The notes under the pieces: model-generated
Databases searched by the model: none
What the model was told of the DNA's origin: nothing
Seen by the model: the letters and a program-made list of their open reading frames with translations, nothing else
NCBI GenBank assembly: GCA_024653675.1
Contig: JANLIB010000005.1
Coordinates: 1-32,851, forward strand
DNA from: Gallionella sp.
GTDB lineage: Bacteria; Pseudomonadota; Gammaproteobacteria; Burkholderiales; Gallionellaceae
Direction of reading: 5' to 3'
Length of the DNA: 32,851 nt
Part shown: positions 8,630 to 17,850 of the stretch, one piece after another
How the letters are laid out: each line of letters opens with the position of its first letter
How positions within the stretch are numbered: the first letter of the stretch is position 1
Program-made: the position numbers and the translations under genes

Positions 8630-8665
8630 GGTTAATTATTGCGGCACATCAGGATGGAATATGGC

Positions 8666-9520
8666 TTAGGGACTGACTTTGACCGGCAAACCCAGCTTGC
8701 CGATGCGCTCTGCGAATGCTTGCAGTTGTTCTGCGGACAAGGCGGACAGCCGCGGTGCTTCGGGTTGCAGCGAAGGTCGCGCCAGGGTGTAGAGCAACAC
8801 GCCCTGCGGTTTGTGCCCATCGCGCAGCAATACGGAAACGAACTCCAGATAGTCATCTTCGTCCTGTCGCGAGGGCGGTTCGCCGTCCAGCGCGAACCAG
8901 CAGGTTTGCAGCCAGGTGGGACACAGTGAAATAGCGGCGATCAGGTTGTCGCGCACTTTGCCGATGCTGGTCCGGGTGTCGTTGACGAGTTGCATCCCCG
9001 CTTCGCTGGCGCGATCCAGTTTGAACCAGACTTCACCGTTGAGCTTGGCCATGTCGCGCAGCCCTTGCCGGACTTCGCTGCGATACAGCAGGCTGCCGTT
9101 GGTGATCAGCACGGTCTTTACCGCATCCGGTAAATCCACCGCGTGGCGCACTCGCGCGATCAGTTCGATGACCTGGACAAATTCCGCGCTGCTGGCCGGT
9201 TCGCCGTTGCCGGATAGCGCGATGTCGTTGATGCGCTGCGCGCCTTCCGGCACGCGGGTTTGCATGAATTCGCCGTGCAGCAGTTCATCGAGAAAACCGC
9301 GCAGCTCTTTTTCCAGAACGGCCATATCTATCGGCGGCGCAGTGCCGCGCGTGAGACCGGGAACCTGGCAGTAGATGCAGCGCCAGTTGCAGGCATTGTT
9401 GGGATTGAGATTGATGCCTACCGAGACACCGCCGACGCGGCGCGATACCACCGGATAGACATAGCGCAACGCCGCGCTGTCGCGGTCGTGAACGGAGGTG
9501 CTAAGTGGCTTCTCGCTCAA
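8666..9520 (-). CDS. Radical SAM protein
   Basis: GINLNPNNACNWRCIYCQVPGLTRG with CxxxCxxC cluster motif; ALSGNGEPASSAEF. Confidence 0.9.
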   Translation of the reverse strand: MSEKPLSTSVHDRDSAALRYVYPVVSRRVGGVSVGINLNPNNACNWRCIYCQVPGLTRGTAPPIDMAVLEKELRGFLDELLHGEFMQTRVPEGAQRINDIALSGNGEPASSAEFVQVIELIARVRHAVDLPDAVKTVLITNGSLLYRSEVRQGLRDMAKLNGEVWFKLDRASEAGMQLVNDTRTSIGKVRDNLIAAISLCPTWLQTCWFALDGEPPSRQDEDDYLEFVSVLLRDGHKPQGVLLYTLARPSLQPEAPRLSALSAEQLQAFAERIGKLGLPVKVSP

Positions 9521-9535
9521 GGAACCCTCAAATAA

Positions 9536-9656
9536 TTCGTCATTCCCGCGCAGGCGGGAATCCAGTCAAATATTAAGCTCCCCCGCAACGCGGGGACAAA
9601 ACAAAAAGGCATATTGAATAAAACCGCTGGATTCCGGCCTTCGCCGGAATGACGAA
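9536..9656. repeat. ~121-bp dispersed-type inverted repeat (TTCGTCATTCCCG...GGAATCCAG / CTGGATTCC...CGGAATGACGAA)
   Basis: Terminal arms are inverted copies; internal ccccgcaacgcgggg hairpin. Confidence 0.8.
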
Positions 9657-9674
9657 CCAATGAATTATGTGAGT

Positions 9675-10556
9675 TCAAGATTTACCCATCGGCAGATATT
9701 TCGCCGGATCCACCGGCTTGCCGAGACGGCGCACTTCGAAATGCAGCTTGACCTTGTCGGTATCGGTTTTGCCCATCGCGGCGATCTTTTGCCCGCGCGT
9801 TACGGCTTGCCCTTCCTTCACCAGTATCTTGTCGTTGTGCGCGTAGGCGCTGAGATAGGTCTTGTTGTGCTTGATGATGATCAGCTTGCCGTAACCGCGC
9901 AGCCCGCTGCCGCTGTACACCACCTTGCCGGATGCGCCTGCCACAACCGGTTGGCCGAGCGTGCCTGCGATGTCGATGCCCTTGCGGTTGGCCGATTCGG
10001 AAAATTGGGCGATCAATTTTCCCTGGGCGGGCAGGGTCCACTCCAGCGCGGCCTCTTCGCTCTCATCGATGGTATTGTCCGGTTCCGTGTCATCCGCTTT
10101 GGCAATCTTTGTAACTACAGGGGTGGTTTGCTCCTGAACCTTTTCTATCTGAGCCATTGCCGCCTCGCTGTAAGGATATTTCACGAGCTTGGGCTGATCC
10201 TTGATCAACGATTCTGCCGCAGAGGCAGCGCGGGCGGCAGATGCCGTTTTGCCCGGGAACAGGCGAATTACCTGGCCTATCATGATTTTTCTCGGGTTTT
10301 TGATGCCATTTAAATCGGCCAGCTCGTGATAATCAAAACCGTAATTGAAAGCGATGCTGTACAACGTGTCGCCTTTTTGCACGGTATACGTTCTGGGACG
10401 CCAATCCTTTTCGCGCAGGGGTTTTTTACTCTGTGCGGTGGCCTCGCTCTTTTGGGCTTCGGCTGTATCAAAGACCGGTGCGCGATATTCCTGCGACGAA
10501 CAACCCGCAAATATGGCGGATACCAGCAGCAGCATCCAGAAACTCTTTGATCTCAT
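9675..10556 (-). CDS. LysM + M23 peptidase-domain lipoprotein (NlpD-like)
   Basis: Lipobox VSAIFAGCSS; LysM YTVQKGDTLYSIAFNYGFDYHELADLNGI; M23 region GIDIAGTLGQPVVAGASGKVVYSGSGLRGYGKLIIIKHNKTYLSAYAHN. Confidence 0.9.
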   Translation of the reverse strand: MRSKSFWMLLLVSAIFAGCSSQEYRAPVFDTAEAQKSEATAQSKKPLREKDWRPRTYTVQKGDTLYSIAFNYGFDYHELADLNGIKNPRKIMIGQVIRLFPGKTASAARAASAAESLIKDQPKLVKYPYSEAAMAQIEKVQEQTTPVVTKIAKADDTEPDNTIDESEEAALEWTLPAQGKLIAQFSESANRKGIDIAGTLGQPVVAGASGKVVYSGSGLRGYGKLIIIKHNKTYLSAYAHNDKILVKEGQAVTRGQKIAAMGKTDTDKVKLHFEVRRLGKPVDPAKYLPMGKS

Positions 10557-11227
10557 TCTTTTCCCATCAGTAGCGGTACAAACTTCACTGCTTCCAGCCG
10601 GGTTTCGCGGAATCCCCGCTCTTCACGCTCAACCAGATACAGCGATTGCTCCTGCACCCCAACCGGAAGAATCATTCTACCACCGGCCGCGAGCTGCTCT
10701 CGCAGCGCGACTGCCAGCGCAGGAGCGGCGGCGGCCATGATGATGCCGTCGAATGGCGCGGCTTCAGGCAAGCCGGCGTTGCCATCGGCATAGCGCACGC
10801 TGACGTTGCGTATCTTCAGATCGCGCAACTGCCTCCGGGCGCGTTCATACAGCGGCTGGATGCGCTCCACGGTGTAGACTTCACGCACCAGGCGCGCCAG
10901 AACCGCAGCCTGGTAACCGCAGCCGGTGCCGATCTCAAGCACACGGTTCAGCGGGCGATGGTGATGGTCCGGGCCACGCAATATCTCGATCATGCGCGCC
11001 ACGATGTAAGGCTGGGAAATGGTCTGGTTGAAATTGATCGGCAGCGATACATCGTCGTATGCGCGGGTAGCCATCGCCTCGTCTACGAACAGATGGCGCG
11101 GTACTTCGAACATCGCCGCCAGCACCGCTTCGTCCTTGATACCCTGCTCGCGCAGCCGCTCGATCATGCGCGCGCGGGTGCGCTGCGAGGTCATGCCGAT
11201 GCCGCTGTGACTTTTGTTCATTGCCAT
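10553..11227 (-). CDS. pcm: Protein-L-isoaspartate O-methyltransferase
   Basis: VPRHLFVDEAMATRAYDDVSLPINFNQTISQPYIVARM...VLEIGTGCGYQAAVLA. Confidence 0.95.
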   Translation of the reverse strand: MAMNKSHSGIGMTSQRTRARMIERLREQGIKDEAVLAAMFEVPRHLFVDEAMATRAYDDVSLPINFNQTISQPYIVARMIEILRGPDHHHRPLNRVLEIGTGCGYQAAVLARLVREVYTVERIQPLYERARRQLRDLKIRNVSVRYADGNAGLPEAAPFDGIIMAAAAPALAVALREQLAAGGRMILPVGVQEQSLYLVEREERGFRETRLEAVKFVPLLMGKE

Positions 11228-11230
11228 TCA

Positions 11231-11983
11231 TCATTCATGGGTTTGTCCGATCCAGCCACGCACAGCGTCGAGCTGGCTGTATTGGGTGAGATCGATCTGC
11301 AAAGGTGTGATCGAGACGCGCTGCTGCGACAGGGCATGGAAATCCGTGCCCTCCCCGGCATCCTGCGCCTTGCCCGCCGCACCGACCCAGTACACCGTTT
11401 CTCCGTGCGGATTGCTGGCCTTTACAACCGGCTCGGCCTTGTGCCGCTTGCCAAGGCGCGTCACTTCCATGCCTTGCAATTTATCGTGGGGTATGTCCGG
11501 CACATTCACGTTGAGCAGCCAGGGATGGCTGTGGGTCTTTCCGGCAAAGCGTTGCACCAATTCGGCGGCAACCCTGGCGGCTGTCTCGTAATGGGCGAAT
11601 TCCCTGCCTACCAGTGAAACCGCGATCGAGGGGATGCCGAGCAGGAAACCTTCCGTCGCCGCCGCCACGGTGCCGGAATATATCGTGTCGTCGCCCATGT
11701 TGGCGCCGGCATTGACGCCGGAAACCACCATGTCCGGCTGCTGATCGAACATGCCGGTGACGGCAAGATGCACGCAATCGGTGGGTGTGCCATCGACGTA
11801 ATAGAAACCATTGGCAGCTTTGCGCGGCTTGAGCGGCCGGTCCAGCGTCAGAGAATTGCTTGCGCCGCTGCGGTCCCGTTCGGGCGCCACGACGGTGACA
11901 TCGGCGATCCTGGCCAGATGCTCGGCAAGGCAGATTAAACCTGGGGCAAAATAGCCATCATCATTACTGATAAGAATACGCAT
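11231..11983 (-). CDS. surE: 5'/3'-nucleotidase SurE
   Basis: [16 protein letters not shown]...[17 protein letters not shown]...[26 protein letters not shown]. Confidence 0.97.
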   Translation of the reverse strand: MRILISNDDGYFAPGLICLAEHLARIADVTVVAPERDRSGASNSLTLDRPLKPRKAANGFYYVDGTPTDCVHLAVTGMFDQQPDMVVSGVNAGANMGDDTIYSGTVAAATEGFLLGIPSIAVSLVGREFAHYETAARVAAELVQRFAGKTHSHPWLLNVNVPDIPHDKLQGMEVTRLGKRHKAEPVVKASNPHGETVYWVGAAGKAQDAGEGTDFHALSQQRVSITPLQIDLTQYSQLDAVRGWIGQTHE

Positions 11984-12071
11984 CGGGAATTAACAAAGGG
12001 AGTTAGAGAATCGCAGTGATTGTGCCACAAGCGCTGATGAATTGTGCATGCAACCGGATTCAGTCAATGTG

Positions 12072-13658
12072 TTAGTCCTCCAGCGAAACGTTGCGTGTCT
12101 CCGGCAAAAAAATCAAGCCGATGACAAAGGCCATCGTCAGCAATCCGACCGGATACCACATGCCCGACAAGGCATTGCCCGCTTTCACGCTCAGCAGTGT
12201 GATCATGAACGGCGACATACCCCCTATCCAGCCGGCACTGAGGTTATGCGGAAGCGCGACTGCCGTGTAGCGTGTGCGTGCCGGAAATAATTCGGCCAGG
12301 GTCGCGGTTTGCGGGCCGGTGATGAGTCCAACGGCAATGACCGGGATGAGCAACAGCAAGAAGATCATGAGCCGGTTGACCTGCTCCGGATTTGCCTGTT
12401 CCGTCCACCCTTCGGCCTTCAGCATCCGGGTGAGTTCGCCGGATTTGTAGCCAATGACCTCGCGCGTACCGATACGCACCAGGGTCTCATTGGGTACTTG
12501 GGCCGGATAGAGCGTGTAAGACACGCCCAGTTTGGCAAGTAATTGCTGGTTGCGCTCGCAGTCATTTTTGGTTTCGGTGAACGGATCGTAGCCGCATGAC
12601 TCGCCATACAGTCCCACCGCCACCTCGCTGTTGAAGCGTTCCAGCGTGGGGTTGCCATAGTGCATCAGGCCTTTGAACACCGGAAAGATAGCCAGACAGC
12701 CGACCAGCAACCCGGCCAGCAGCACCGGTCTGCGCCCGATACGGTCCGATAGCCAGCCAAAATAAATGGTCAACGGGAACAACACCAGCGTGCTCAGCAT
12801 CACCAATGCCGAGGCGGTCTGCGGATCCAGCCTGACCACGCTTTTCAAATATACGTTGGCATAGATTTGCGATGAAAAGAACAACAGCGATCCGCCCGCA
12901 GAAATGCACGAGAACAGCAACAACATCCGCCCGAGCGTATGGGGATTGCGCAAACATTCGCGCAGCGGAGCCTTGGACAGATTATGTTTCTCGCGCAAAT
13001 GCAGGAACACCGGCGACTCGTACATATTCACCCGGCTCTTGATCGAGATCATCAACAACACGATGGAAAGCAGGAACGGCACGCGCCATCCCCATGCCTG
13101 GAAATCTTCGGCGCTCAGATACGATTGCAGCAGCACCACCTGCAGCGTGGACACCAGAATACCCAGCGGCCCCATCAATTGCAGCACGCTGGTATAAAAC
13201 CCGCGCTTGCCGGCAGGAGCATGTTCGGTCAGGTAAACCGCCGCGCCGCCGATCTCGCCGCCCACCGACAGTCCCTGCAACAGGCGCAACACCAGCAACA
13301 GCACGGGCGCCAGCATGCCGGCCTGCGCATAGGTCGGCAACAGCCCGACGAAGAACGTCGCGAGACCCATCAGAACGATCGTGGCGATGAAAACCGGGCG
13401 GCGGCCATACTTGTCGCCCATTGATCCGAACAGCGCCGCACCGAGCGGGCGCACCAGCATGCCGACCCCAAAGGTGGCCAGGCTGGCCAGCAAAGCGGCG
13501 ACCGGATTCTCCTGCGGGAAGAACAGCGTGCTGAAATACGTGGCCAGCGAGGCGAACGTCAGGAAGTCATACCATTCCAGAAAAGTGCCGAAGCAAGCCG
13601 CGATGGCGACCTTGCGCTGGATGATGGAGGATGGTGAAGGAGGGAAATTATCGGACAT
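12072..13658 (-). CDS. MFS transporter, metabolite:H+ symporter (MHS)-like
   Basis: FGTFLEWYDFLTFASLATYFSTLFFP...GSMGDKYGRRPVF...RLLQGLSVGGEIGGAAVYLTEHAP; LAELFPARTRYTAVALPHNLSAGWIGG. Confidence 0.9.
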   Translation of the reverse strand: MSDNFPPSPSSIIQRKVAIAACFGTFLEWYDFLTFASLATYFSTLFFPQENPVAALLASLATFGVGMLVRPLGAALFGSMGDKYGRRPVFIATIVLMGLATFFVGLLPTYAQAGMLAPVLLLVLRLLQGLSVGGEIGGAAVYLTEHAPAGKRGFYTSVLQLMGPLGILVSTLQVVLLQSYLSAEDFQAWGWRVPFLLSIVLLMISIKSRVNMYESPVFLHLREKHNLSKAPLRECLRNPHTLGRMLLLFSCISAGGSLLFFSSQIYANVYLKSVVRLDPQTASALVMLSTLVLFPLTIYFGWLSDRIGRRPVLLAGLLVGCLAIFPVFKGLMHYGNPTLERFNSEVAVGLYGESCGYDPFTETKNDCERNQQLLAKLGVSYTLYPAQVPNETLVRIGTREVIGYKSGELTRMLKAEGWTEQANPEQVNRLMIFLLLLIPVIAVGLITGPQTATLAELFPARTRYTAVALPHNLSAGWIGGMSPFMITLLSVKAGNALSGMWYPVGLLTMAFVIGLIFLPETRNVSLED

Positions 13659-13676
13659 TACTTATCGAATTGATCA

Positions 13677-13700
13677 GGTCGGGGCGAGAGGATTTGAACC
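13677..13700. repeat. Direct repeat of the tRNA-Pro 3' end (ggtcggggcgagaggatttgaacc), att-like
   Basis: 23/24 identical to 14820-14843 (ggtcggggcgagaggattcgaacc) within the tRNA gene, same orientation. Confidence 0.75.
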
Positions 13701-13763
13701 CTGGAGCTAATTTTGTGAAGCTTGCATTGATTCTCTGCATGGGGTCTAAATCAAGTTACCATG

Positions 13764-14252
13764 TCAGCGATGTGAGAGTCGTAGCATGAGTGTCATCGGA
13801 TCGATTGGCGACTCCTCGAAACCGTAGTGACGATAAAATGCTATTGCTCTTTCGTTCAACGCATGGACTAACAGAGCGCGAATCCCTGCATTCTCCGAGA
13901 CAGAAATTGCACGCGAGACCGCATCCTTCAGCAATGCCCCACCGATCTGCTTTCCTTGAGCATTACGGTCTACAGCCAGACGTGCAAGAACCATGACAGG
14001 TATCGGATCAGGCATGTTACGCCGCACTGCTCCAGTAGAAACTCGATGCGCTACGGCACCGGCCGATAATGCATAGTAGCCAACAACACGCTGACGATTG
14101 TCGGCTACCACAAACGCGCGGCTGGCACCGCTAGCCTGATTGGCAAGCGCTCGCCGCTTTAACCAATCATTAAGCTGCGGCTCGCCGCAATCAAAATTGC
14201 TGACATCGTGATTATCTGTGAGCAGTTGCGGGCTGCTAACAGTGATTGCCAT
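13764..14252 (-). CDS. GNAT-family acetyltransferase toxin (TacT/AtaT-like)
   Basis: Internal start MAITVSSPQLLTDNHDVSNFDCGEPQLNDWLKRRALANQASGASRAFVVADNRQRVVGYYALSAGAV...VLARLAVDRNAQGKQIGGALLKDA; FYRHYGFEESPIDPMTLMLRL. Confidence 0.9.
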   Translation of the reverse strand: MAITVSSPQLLTDNHDVSNFDCGEPQLNDWLKRRALANQASGASRAFVVADNRQRVVGYYALSAGAVAHRVSTGAVRRNMPDPIPVMVLARLAVDRNAQGKQIGGALLKDAVSRAISVSENAGIRALLVHALNERAIAFYRHYGFEESPIDPMTLMLRLSHR

Positions 14253-14557
14253 CAGACCACTGATTTGCTTCGGGCAGCTACTCGTTTGCTTGGGCTTTGA
14301 TCCCAAGGCGCTTTAACCGCGGACAGCCGCTCCAGCCCTTTATTCAGGCGTGCAGGCGCATCCAACACCCGGCAAAACTGCTGGAATTTCTTGGCGTCTA
14401 GCTGAAAAAATACCTGATCGAGCATTACGCCTTGCGCTTTCTCGCAGGCGGCCTCCAGCATGAAGTCGGAGCGGTTTTTCCCCAACAGGCTTGCCGCCTG
14501 ATCGATGAGTTCGCGCTGCTCAGAATGAGCGCGTAAATTGATTGCTGCATTGCGCAT
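14252..14557 (-). CDS. DUF1778 (TacA-like) antitoxin
   Basis: INLRAHSEQRELIDQAASLLGKNRSDFMLEAACEKAQGVMLDQVFFQLDAKKFQQFCRVLDAP; overlaps the GNAT gene. Confidence 0.9.
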   Translation of the reverse strand: MRNAAINLRAHSEQRELIDQAASLLGKNRSDFMLEAACEKAQGVMLDQVFFQLDAKKFQQFCRVLDAPARLNKGLERLSAVKAPWDQSPSKRVAARSKSVV

Positions 14558-14580
14558 AGCCCTCTCCTATCAAGGTAGAA

Positions 14581-14621
14581 ACAGATATGCGTATCTTATG
14601 GAAATGTATATCTGTTGTCAA
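14581..14621 (-). promoter_or_regulatory. Candidate autoregulated TacAT promoter: TTGACA plus ACAGATATGC-N15-GTATATCTGT dyad
   Basis: Inverted arms 14581-14590 and 14606-14615; TTGACA on minus strand 14621-14616. Confidence 0.55.
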
Positions 14622-14818
14622 TACAAGCAAAATCGGGCTCGATTGGTTTTGAACTGCTCTGATTTCCTATCTCCACCCTTTGCTGCCGGCTCAACCCGCC
14701 GCTCCAGTTTCCGCTGAATACGCTATGGCTAACTTGCGCTGGGTGATGGATGGCTGTGGTGTTGAGGGACTGGTGGGCAAGATCAAATGTTTATTGAGTG
14801 TACATCATTGAAACAAAT

Positions 14819-14895
<77 letters not shown>

Positions 14896-15018
14896 AAGGC
14901 GCGGATTATACAGAGGGGACAAGACTCATGACAAATCATTCTCACTCTACCGATACATTTCTGTGGAAACCTGCTCGACATAGTCTATAACATAGCGGCA
15001 GAAGTCGTAGCGAGCGGA

Positions 15019-15104
15019 CTTGAGGCGGGCCGGGACGGAGCGCAGGAACCGGAGTGTACAAGTAGTACACGAGGATTCCGAGCACCGCACCGGCTCGCCT
15101 CATG
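15019..15104. repeat. Long imperfect palindrome (cttgaggcgggccgg ... ggaaccggagtgtac-aagta-gtacacgaggattcc ... ccggctcgcctcatg)
   Basis: Nested complementary arms across ~86 nt of noncoding sequence. Confidence 0.7.
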
Positions 15105-15109
15105 TTCGC

Positions 15110-15245
15110 GCATAACCAATGACTTGGTTGGCGTTAACCAGCGGCTTATGTCACCGTATTTTGGTGACTTAGCCGAATGGCTATGCAAAGCTGTTTGCCA
15201 ACTTAGTCAGATGGCAAGTCGTTCTACCAGTAGACTTAGCCGCCA
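15110..15245. repeat. Hairpin array downstream of the suf operon (CATAACCAATGACTTGGTTGGCG ... CGGCTTATGTCACC-GTATTTT-GGTGACTTAGCCG ...)
   Basis: Several adjacent stem-loops; shares core sequence with 22331-22387 and 6261-6310. Confidence 0.65.
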
Positions 15246-15248
15246 TGT

Positions 15249-15569
15249 CTAATCCCAGCGATTGTCCCTGACCTGGACCATGCCGTTTTCGACTCTGACG
15301 GGAAATGTAGTGGTCGGCTCGTAGGCTGGCGCAGTCAGGGCTTCCCCGGTCCTGATCGAAAAGCGGGCGCCGTGGCGCGGGCAGACTACTTGGTCATTCT
15401 CGACGCAGCCGCCGGTCAGCTTGCCGCCGTCATGGGTGCAGACATCCTCGATCGCGTAGAACGTTTGATCCAGTTTGAACACCGCGATGCCGGTGCCGTC
15501 AATTTCAATATGCGCCGGTTTATCGGCGAAAATTTCATCGGCCCTGCCAACGTCCACCCAATCGCTCAT
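15249..15569 (-). CDS. Rieske-type [2Fe-2S] ferredoxin
   Basis: YAIEDVCTHDGGKLTGGCVENDQVVCPRHGARFSIRTGEALTAPA: CxH...CxxH. Confidence 0.93.
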   Translation of the reverse strand: MSDWVDVGRADEIFADKPAHIEIDGTGIAVFKLDQTFYAIEDVCTHDGGKLTGGCVENDQVVCPRHGARFSIRTGEALTAPAYEPTTTFPVRVENGMVQVRDNRWD

Positions 15570-15582
15570 ACCACCCCTTTAT

Positions 15583-16119
15583 TCATACAACTTGGACCTC
15601 GATGTCCGGCTCGATGGTTCTGGCAAGATTCCCGATTGCCCAAAGTGTTCCGGAAAGAGAACTCGGGCAGCTTCCGCATGCGCCGAAATAGTGAATCTTC
15701 AGCACGTTTCCTTCCAGGCCGGCAATTTCCAGGTCTCCACCGTCCGCCATCAGCGCGGGGCGGATTTGCTCGTCGAGCAATTTGCGGATAGCTGCCAGCC
15801 TGGGTTCGTCGTCAACATAATTCGATGCGGCTTGTGATTCCGGTTTCCTGGCGGCTTCCGCCTCCCTGATCGGCATCGCGATTTTCCGCAGCAGCGTCGG
15901 CCAGTCCGCCTCGCCGTCCTGTGTGACGGTGATCCACTTGTCCATGTAATACACATTGGTGACGTGTGCAATGGCGAACAATTGGGAAGCAAGCGGGTCG
16001 GCAGCGGCCGATTCGGCGCTGTCGAAGGAACGTGCCGTGCCCCAGGTCAACCTGTCCTTCAGCACGAGCTTGACGGCGTTCGGGTTCGGGGTGTCTTCGA
16101 TGTCAGCAATTCTGGGCAT
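15583..16119 (-). CDS. Nfu-like Fe-S scaffold (Nfu_N + NifU C-terminal domain)
   Basis: N-term IEDTPNPNAVKLVL...; C-term RPALMADGGDLEIAGLEGNVLKIHYFGACGSCPSSLSGTLWAI (CxxC). Confidence 0.9.
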   Translation of the reverse strand: MPRIADIEDTPNPNAVKLVLKDRLTWGTARSFDSAESAAADPLASQLFAIAHVTNVYYMDKWITVTQDGEADWPTLLRKIAMPIREAEAARKPESQAASNYVDDEPRLAAIRKLLDEQIRPALMADGGDLEIAGLEGNVLKIHYFGACGSCPSSLSGTLWAIGNLARTIEPDIEVQVV

Positions 16120-16121
16120 GG

Positions 16122-16613
16122 TTATTGTCCGCCTATTGCAGTGCCGGGAACAGGATCGGCTTCGCCTTCAGTCGAGATCGATGATTCGGCATGCAGCGCG
16201 GCATGCAGCGTATGCCAGGGCAGGATCGCGCACTTGACGCGTGACGGCAGGTCCTTGACGCCGGCGAAGATTTTCAGCTTACCCAGATGATGTTCTGCTT
16301 TGTCCGGGTCGAGCGTGCCGGTTGCCATGCTGCGGAATTCCTCGACCATTGTTTCGGCTTCCTGCACGGCTTTACCCTTGACCGCGCCGGTCATCATCGA
16401 GGCGGATGCCTTGCATATCGCGCAGCCATGTCCTTCGAAAGCGATGGCCTCGATCTTGTCATCCCGCACATTCACCGAAAGCTTGATGTGATCGCCGCAT
16501 AGCGGGTTGTGCCCGTCCGCATGGCGGTTCGCGCCGGGTATCGCGCCCCAGTTCCTGGGCTTGCGATTGTGGTCGAGTATTACTTCCTGATAAAGCTGGC
16601 GCATGTCAGTCAT
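16122..16613 (-). CDS. sufU: SufU-type Fe-S cluster assembly protein
   Basis: LYQEVILDHNRKPRNWG...ADGHNPLCGDHIKLSVNV...FEGHGCAICKASASMMT...RVKCAILPWHTL. Confidence 0.93.
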   Translation of the reverse strand: MTDMRQLYQEVILDHNRKPRNWGAIPGANRHADGHNPLCGDHIKLSVNVRDDKIEAIAFEGHGCAICKASASMMTGAVKGKAVQEAETMVEEFRSMATGTLDPDKAEHHLGKLKIFAGVKDLPSRVKCAILPWHTLHAALHAESSISTEGEADPVPGTAIGGQ

Positions 16614-16620
16614 GGTAACC

Positions 16621-17850
16621 TCATGAAAACATCTCCTGCACCTTCAAGATGCCGTCGGCCAGCTTGTCGATTTCCTGTCTGGTGTTGTAAAAGGCGAACG
16701 AAGCACGCGCGGTGGCCGGCACGCCGTAGAATTGCATCACCGGTTGGGCGCAATGGTGGCCGGTACGGATCGCGACGCCATCTTCATTCAGGATCGTGCC
16801 TACGTCGTGGGGGTGCACTCCTTTGATTTCGAATGACAGCACTGCGGCTTTATGCTTCGCAGTGCCGATTATCCTGACGTCTTTCAATGCAGAAACCCGT
16901 TCGGTCGCGTAATCCAGTAATTCCTTCTCGTACGCTTCGATTTTGGCCAAGCCTATGCCGTTCAGGTAATCGATCGCGGTCCCCAGGCCGATCGCCGCCA
17001 TGATGGGCGGCGTGCCGGCCTCGAATTTGGCGGGGATGACGTTATAGGTAGTCTTCTCGAAAGTCACCGAGAGGATCATGTCCCCTCCGCCCTGATAGGG
17101 CTGCATCTTCTCCAGCATTTTAGCCTTGCCGTACAGCACGCCGATCCCGGTCGGCCCGCACATCTTGTGACCGGAAAAGGCGTAGAAGTCGCAATCCAGA
17201 TCCTGCATGTCGAGCGATTGATGCGGCGCGGCTTGCGCGCCGTCGAGCAATACCGGCACGCCGTGGCGGTGCGCGAAAGCGGTCATCTGCTTCACCGGAT
17301 TGATCGTGCCCAGCGCATTCGACACATGCGAGAGCGCCATGAATTTTGTCTTTTCATTGAACAACGCCTCGAACTTGTCGATGAGCAACTCCCCGGCATC
17401 GTTCATCGGGATCACGCGCAGCACCGCGCCTTTTTCCTGCGCCAGCATCTGCCAGGGAACGATGTTCGCATGGTGCTCAAGGGCGGACAGGATGATCTCG
17501 TCCCCTTTGCCGATGAAGGCGCGGCCATAGCCGTGCATCACCAGGTTGATGGCTTCCGTCGTGCCGCGCGTGAAAATGATCTCGCGCGATTCCTTTGCTT
17601 TCAGAAAATGCTGCACTTTGATGCGCGCGTCTTCATATTGCTTCGTGGCCAGCTCGCTCAGGTAATGCACCGCGCGGTGAATGTTGGAATGCTCTTCCTT
17701 CTGGTAGCGCACAATGCGATCGATGACCGTCTGCGGCATCTGGCTGCTGGCCGCGTTATCCAGATAGACCAGCGGCTTGCCGGAGACCTGCAGGCCGAGT
17801 ATCGGGAAATCGGCGCGTATCTTGTCGATATTCATGGTTCCGGCCTTCAT
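16621..17850 (-). CDS. sufS: Cysteine desulfurase SufS
   Basis: Start ATG at 17850 (ATGA overlap with sufD): IRADFPILGLQVSGKPLVYLDNAASSQMP...FSGHKMCGPTGIGVLYGK...IRTGHHCAQPVMQFYG. Confidence 0.95.
   Translation of the reverse strand: MKAGTMNIDKIRADFPILGLQVSGKPLVYLDNAASSQMPQTVIDRIVRYQKEEHSNIHRAVHYLSELATKQYEDARIKVQHFLKAKESREIIFTRGTTEAINLVMHGYGRAFIGKGDEIILSALEHHANIVPWQMLAQEKGAVLRVIPMNDAGELLIDKFEALFNEKTKFMALSHVSNALGTINPVKQMTAFAHRHGVPVLLDGAQAAPHQSLDMQDLDCDFYAFSGHKMCGPTGIGVLYGKAKMLEKMQPYQGGGDMILSVTFEKTTYNVIPAKFEAGTPPIMAAIGLGTAIDYLNGIGLAKIEAYEKELLDYATERVSALKDVRIIGTAKHKAAVLSFEIKGVHPHDVGTILNEDGVAIRTGHHCAQPVMQFYGVPATARASFAFYNTRQEIDKLADGILKVQEMFS

Noticed and set aside
13737-13746. gcatggggt near the att-like repeat, resembling the tRNA-Pro anticodon loop
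   Set aside because: Only 9 nt and out of register with the 24-bp 3'-end repeat; likely chance.
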